Part shown: in pieces, positions 59,966-64,000 of the stretch
Layout of the letters: each line of letters begins with the position of its first letter
Position numbering within the stretch: position 1 is the first letter of the stretch
Assembly (NCBI GenBank): GCA_036480375.1
Contig: JAZGGI010000028.1
Span: forward strand, 1 to 64,000
DNA length: 64,000 nt
From: Candidatus Zixiibacteriota bacterium
GTDB lineage: Bacteria > Zixibacteria > MSB-5A5 > GN15 > JAAZOE01
Direction of reading: 5' to 3'
Notes under the pieces: model-generated
What the model was told of the DNA's origin: nothing
Databases searched by the model: none
Seen by the model: the letters and a program-made list of their open reading frames with translations, nothing else
Made by a program: the position numbers and the translations under genes

Positions 59966-62374
59966 CTATTCAATTTCCAGATCGTAAGGCATACGATAAT
60001 ATACGTGAGAACCGTAAGGGTTTTGGAAAATTTCCTGAACGATTGAGTCGCCTGCGAACATATCATATAATCGGGAAACAAATCCCGATAAATAAAACGG
60101 ATTCTTAAAGAAATAACGCTTCTGCGGCAGATAAACCAGTTCGACATCATCACGGTTTAACACGGCTTTTTTACATACTTCGGTTATGGCCGCGTCGATT
60201 CCCCCCAGATTGTCGGCAAGTCCGTTCTTTACGGCTTCCCGGCCGGTCCAGGTTTGCCCTCGTCCCAGAGTATTTACCGAATCGGTCGAAATCCCACGGG
60301 CAACCGATACTTTATCGAGAAAATTATCATACAAAGCCCGCAGGTGCTCTTTCATCGTCAATCGTTGTTCCGGAGTGAACGGTTTTGACAAAGAGAACAT
60401 TCCGGCGTTTTTGCCCCGTGTGATTGATTCCGAATATAAATCAAGTTTTTCGTATAAACCGGCAATATTGATTTTTCCTCCAAAGACACCGATTGATCCG
60501 GTAACGGTATTGCGGTTGATAAAAATGTCAGAGTTTACCGAGGCGATATAATAGCCTCCCGAAGCGGCCACATTGCTCATCGAAACTGCAATCGGCTTAC
60601 GCTTTGCCGTCTTCTCAATTTCATGCCATATCAAATCGGAGGCCAGGGCGTCTCCGCCGGGGGAATTGATACGTAGAACTACTCCCTTGATATCGTCATT
60701 TCCGGCGGCAAGACGAATGGCTTTGAGCATCTCATATTGTCCGATTTTACCTTCATTACCGGGCAGGATGTCTCCTTCGGCAATAATAATTCCTATTTGG
60801 GGACGTTGTCCCCAATAATCATCAACCCGGTCGCGGGTGACATAGTCATAAATCGAGATTCTTTCGGCGAGCAATTTACGATTCGACCCGGCGTATCTTT
60901 TCAAGGCTTCATCCGGATAGAGGCGTTCATCGCATAAACCGTATTCGACCGCTTCGATGGATGTCAGCGGCCCGGCGTCTATCAGGATTTTTACCGAATC
61001 CGAACTCAGGTCGCGATTGGCCGAGATTTCAGTTATCATCTCGCCGAATAAATTATCGAGAAGTCGATTCACCTGTTCACGGTATGGCTCGCTCGGTTTT
61101 TCGAACATATACACTTCGGGATACGTCTTGTACTCATCAATGCGTTCGAATTCCGCTTCGATGCCGAGTTTATCCATCAGGCCTTTATACATCATGATAT
61201 TGGCATGCAATCCCAGCAATCGCAGTTGTGATACCGGCGGCAAAATTATCGTGTCGGCCGCGCAGGCGAGTAAATACCCGGTATTATTCGGAGTGTGAAG
61301 AAATGAATAAACAGATTTTCCCGACTGACGAAAGTAATCGACCGCGTCTGATAATTCCTCGGTTTTCCCCAATCCGCATCGGAGATTTTTAATGTTTAAG
61401 AATAATCGCTCAATTTCTTCATCATCGGCCGCTGTGTAAATCGCGTCCACATAATCGATAAACTTCAGTGGCCGGCGCCCAAAAAAAGGTATTTGGGGAT
61501 TTTCCGGCAGGGTTCCGTCAAGGTTTACTACCAGAGTTTTTTTTTGAGATTTGATAAACGAGGGCTGCTGTCCGCGCACGGTGCCTATATATGTAGTCGC
61601 GTGAATATTCTTCGCGTCACGGTCGAAACTGCTGTAATGGCCGGCATAATTGGATCGAAGATTCATTCGAAAGCCGACGCTAAAATGTGAATGATTGTCG
61701 ACATCGGCATAAATATATAAACCCGGCTTAGGGCGGAACTCGATGCCGGTGCGAAAATCAGCTTGCCTGATACTTTCACGGCTTGTCATATCAACATCGA
61801 ATGAAACGGTGACAAGGTCCCGATAGGTGCGCGCAGCAATGCCATACACAAATCGCATATCACTTTTCTCGCCGTTTATTTTCCCCCGATTAATATTCTC
61901 AATGAGGGCTCCAAGACTGACATTTTTACTGCGTCGTATGAGCAAACCGAAATTCCAAAGATGACGTTTTCTTAAATGCTCGGCACCTTCGGATATATAG
62001 CGATATGAAAATCCGAACGAGGTTCTCCGCCCGCCTCCAAAAGCCAAAATATATTCCTTGTGATCCGGCAGAAGACCGCCTTTGATAAATCTATAAGCAA
62101 CTCCCATAGCCCGCGTGGTTGAAGCCACTCCCCAGTCTCTTATGATGCGATCTTCCCGATGGGAGAATAAATAAATAGCTCCCATTTGCCGGTTGCCCAA
62201 AGCGGCGGGATTTGACCATATGGAATTTTGACCTGACGTCGATGCCACCGGTGAGTAGAAAAACAATTCACTCGGCAAGATAATTTCCTGACCGATACAA
62301 ACCGAGGTGGTTGACAGACATATGAAAAATAAGATTAATAATATCCGTCCTTGGTAAGTCAGAATATTTTCCAT
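59966..62374 (-). CDS. sppA: Signal peptide peptidase SppA fused to an N-terminal outer-membrane-barrel-like domain
   Basis: About 802 aa, longer than the ~600 aa of protease IV. Residues 1-30 form a signal peptide. Residues ~30-270 look like a PorV-type beta-barrel (SPVASTSGQNSIWSNPAALG, then alternating aromatic strands such as FGFSYRYISEG and FSVGFRMNLRS). From ~285 come two S49 domains: the Lys-bearing EYKTYPEVY (~410) in the first, and NVAASGGYYIAS with catalytic Ser (~605) in the second. ATG 62374 overlaps the previous TGA; SD GGAGGAAATTG. The barrel assignment is inference. Confidence 0.8.
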   Translation of the reverse strand: MENILTYQGRILLILFFICLSTTSVCIGQEIILPSELFFYSPVASTSGQNSIWSNPAALGNRQMGAIYLFSHREDRIIRDWGVASTTRAMGVAYRFIKGGLLPDHKEYILAFGGGRRTSFGFSYRYISEGAEHLRKRHLWNFGLLIRRSKNVSLGALIENINRGKINGEKSDMRFVYGIAARTYRDLVTVSFDVDMTSRESIRQADFRTGIEFRPKPGLYIYADVDNHSHFSVGFRMNLRSNYAGHYSSFDRDAKNIHATTYIGTVRGQQPSFIKSQKKTLVVNLDGTLPENPQIPFFGRRPLKFIDYVDAIYTAADDEEIERLFLNIKNLRCGLGKTEELSDAVDYFRQSGKSVYSFLHTPNNTGYLLACAADTIILPPVSQLRLLGLHANIMMYKGLMDKLGIEAEFERIDEYKTYPEVYMFEKPSEPYREQVNRLLDNLFGEMITEISANRDLSSDSVKILIDAGPLTSIEAVEYGLCDERLYPDEALKRYAGSNRKLLAERISIYDYVTRDRVDDYWGQRPQIGIIIAEGDILPGNEGKIGQYEMLKAIRLAAGNDDIKGVVLRINSPGGDALASDLIWHEIEKTAKRKPIAVSMSNVAASGGYYIASVNSDIFINRNTVTGSIGVFGGKINIAGLYEKLDLYSESITRGKNAGMFSLSKPFTPEQRLTMKEHLRALYDNFLDKVSVARGISTDSVNTLGRGQTWTGREAVKNGLADNLGGIDAAITEVCKKAVLNRDDVELVYLPQKRYFFKNPFYLSGFVSRLYDMFAGDSIVQEIFQNPYGSHVYYRMPYDLEIE

Positions 62375-63441
62375 CAATTTCCTCCCGCATGATGTTCGCT
62401 ATCCGGACCGTTAATTATTATGTTGCCGTCCCCCTTGATTGACAACCGTGCTTCGGCTGCAGCTTCGCCGACATCAAATTCAAGCCGTTCATCGTACACC
62501 AGGGTTGGTTCAAATAGAAACCCTTCCGCTTTGACAAAACTATCGGAGCCGAATTTGCATATAAAGGATGCATCGACCCTACCGGCAATACCCAAAACTA
62601 TTTTACTATACCGATTGTTGACGCGAATTCTCCCAGAGGTAAGGGAATCCAATTCAAGAGCAATAGGCGCCGAAACGTTTTTCACCCGATTGCGATTTCC
62701 GACCAATGATATCCTTTTTCCGCTTATCAAGCCATAACTGGTTCCGACATCTATACTCCCGATAAATGAATCAATTGATATTTCTCCGTTTTCATTTCGA
62801 ATAAACGCGGTCTGTTGACCGGTTTTAATATTCTCGAGTTTTATTTTCTCATATTTATTTTTGGCTTTTAAATCGCCGCTGATATTCTTTAGAACTAACG
62901 GGCGGTTGGAAACATTTATGTCTGTCAATCCATTGACCTTGTTTACGGTAACCTTACTGAGCGATTCGGAAACGACGAATTCCTCAAACGGCCCCACGGC
63001 TTCAATATCAAAATAGGCTGTATTAATCTCAATCTGACACCCGACGGGAACATCGATGCGCACGTCGAGACTGGCGGAATTATTACTCCCGGACCAGGGT
63101 GCGTCGGCCGGGGCTCTTAGCCAGATAGTTATGGCGGTTTTTTGGTTATCAATTTCAACTGATATAAGATCGGCGTAAGCGGCGGCTTCAGCTTCATTGG
63201 GGGTCTTCATTTTTTTCTGGTAACTAATGCGGAAGTTTTTTCCTCCAGCACCGAGATACAGATTACCGCTCAATGAATTCGCCGAATTTATAATTACCTT
63301 TTTCTCACCGGGGAAGATGACGGTTATCAATTGGGATTCTCCGGAGAAGATGCCGCCCTTTTGCCTTTTCAGGTTTTCGGCCGAGATTATTGAACCCAGC
63401 ATAAAACAAATAAAACCGACGGAAATTATGGATCGAATCAT
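62374..63441 (-). CDS. Secreted DUF4097-like beta-repeat protein
   Basis: 355 aa. Signal peptide (1-21), then a series of short beta strands with a repeated turn (GDLKAKNKYEKIKLENIKTG, SGRIRVNNRYSKIVLGIAG), like DUF4097 (adhesin-like parallel beta structure). No enzymatic motif. ATG overlaps the methyltransferase stop (ATGA), and its stop overlaps the sppA start, so these three genes are co-translated. Confidence 0.72.
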   Translation of the reverse strand: MIRSIISVGFICFMLGSIISAENLKRQKGGIFSGESQLITVIFPGEKKVIINSANSLSGNLYLGAGGKNFRISYQKKMKTPNEAEAAAYADLISVEIDNQKTAITIWLRAPADAPWSGSNNSASLDVRIDVPVGCQIEINTAYFDIEAVGPFEEFVVSESLSKVTVNKVNGLTDINVSNRPLVLKNISGDLKAKNKYEKIKLENIKTGQQTAFIRNENGEISIDSFIGSIDVGTSYGLISGKRISLVGNRNRVKNVSAPIALELDSLTSGRIRVNNRYSKIVLGIAGRVDASFICKFGSDSFVKAEGFLFEPTLVYDERLEFDVGEAAAEARLSIKGDGNIIINGPDSEHHAGGN

Positions 63442-64000
63442 GATGACGTCCTTTCCGAATTATTCAGCCAGAACATTAAAGCCGTTCCGGCCATAGCGGC
63501 ATTTAGTGATTCAACATTTTTAGACATGGGAATCCTAACGGCATAATCAGCGTTATTTTCAAAAACGTCGTCCCCACCGACCGCTTCCGAACCGATAATT
63601 AAAGCCAGCTTTCCAGGAAGTGATTTTAGGTTATTCAGGTTTTCACCATTAATATCAGCTAATAACAACTTGTAACCGGATTCTTTTAACTTTTCCACAA
63701 TTAACTCAGGGGCAAGTTTTTCTATAAACGGCTGACTGAAACATGCGCCCATACTGGCCCGCATCGTCTTGGGATTATTAATTTCGACTGTTTTTGTGCT
63801 GGTAATTACCGGCGCCAAACCAAACGCCGCTGCCGATCTCATCAACGTCCCCAGATTACCAGGATCATTTATATTATCACACACAAGTAATCTACGCATC
63901 CCCCGATTCAAATGTTGCTCCAGATTATACTTTCGGGATTTAAATACTCCAACTATCCCCTGCGATGATTTGGTACTGACAATTCTTTCAATATCTTTAA
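63438..64000 (-). CDS. SpoU/TrmH-family RNA methyltransferase, 5' end outside window
   Basis: About 187 codons shown and open to the window's right edge. Upstream of the first Met the frame continues KDIERIVSTKSSQGIVGVFK, the N-terminal substrate-binding part of the family. SPOUT knot motifs DNINDPGNLGTLMRSAAAFG, LALIIGSEAVGG and IPMSKNVESLNAAMAGTALM are clear. It 2'-O-methylates rRNA or tRNA; the exact target cannot be told. Confidence 0.93.
   Translation of the reverse strand, partial: KDIERIVSTKSSQGIVGVFKSRKYNLEQHLNRGMRRLLVCDNINDPGNLGTLMRSAAAFGLAPVITSTKTVEINNPKTMRASMGACFSQPFIEKLAPELIVEKLKESGYKLLLADINGENLNNLKSLPGKLALIIGSEAVGGDDVFENNADYAVRIPMSKNVESLNAAMAGTALMFWLNNSERTSS

Noticed and set aside
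1-64000. CRISPR array
   Set aside because: No regularly spaced identical 20-40-nt repeats with unique spacers were found; the repeats present are few and irregular.

Overview
The window is about 45-50% GC by eye and reads as a chromosome segment from an uncultivated FCB-group bacterium, most like candidate phylum Zixibacteria. Three things suggest this. Secreted proteins end in tandem dockerin-type calcium repeats (GDxNxDGxxNVGDAVYLINHVFKGGP). One secreted protein ends in an NYPNPFNPxTxIxF type IX-secretion-style sorting domain. The core genes are diderm and anaerobic in character (NfnAB, acetate kinase, undecaprenyl diphosphate synthase, an SppA fused to a barrel-like domain). The assignment is inference; no 16S gene is present.

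Layout. 1-3.4 kb: 5' end of tuf with its upstream tRNA-Thr, a tRNA-Gly followed by tandem copies of its own 3' end, and a membrane TPR protein with a decayed copy of its tail. 3.4-17 kb: a long, mostly minus-strand housekeeping block: NAD kinase, Dxs, prenyl diphosphate synthase and XseBA in one operon; UvrC; then UppS, CdsA, UbiA, an NlpC/P60 lipoprotein and a winged-helix plus TIR-like/deoxyribosyltransferase-like protein. 17-27 kb: CBS protein, papain-like protease with dockerins, a frameshifted TPR gene, TauE/SafE transporter, Hsp20, then 3-hydroxyacyl-CoA dehydrogenase, acetate kinase and the electron-bifurcating NfnAB pair.

27-30.7 kb is an accessory island of four single genes on the minus strand. 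Each has the same promoter (TTGCCG-N17-TATTAT), and three share a leader that encodes a short peptide MG(E/G)(V/I)Q(I/V). 30.7-40.6 kb holds assorted metabolic and envelope genes, including a HutH whose MIO triad is Ala-Cys-Gly. 40.6-47.4 kb looks like integrations at a tRNA-Ala gene. A duplicated two-gene module (fibre-like secreted protein plus small dockerin protein) sits between a 20-nt tRNA fragment, a degenerate full-length tRNA-Ala copy and the intact tRNA-Ala, next to a possible integrase relic.

47.4-56.1 kb: MFS exporter, ECF sigma/anti-sigma pair, deoBC, a catalytically altered archaemetzincin and a large DEAD-box helicase. 56.1-58.6 kb is the most defence-like region: HicBA inserted behind the helicase, a second displaced helicase 3' end, then an AT-rich operon of three small paralogous HTH proteins and an Swt1-like HEPN RNase. 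This operon is the best candidate for an undescribed system. 59-64 kb: dispersed repeats, then an operon of a SpoU methyltransferase, a DUF4097-like protein and the SppA fusion.
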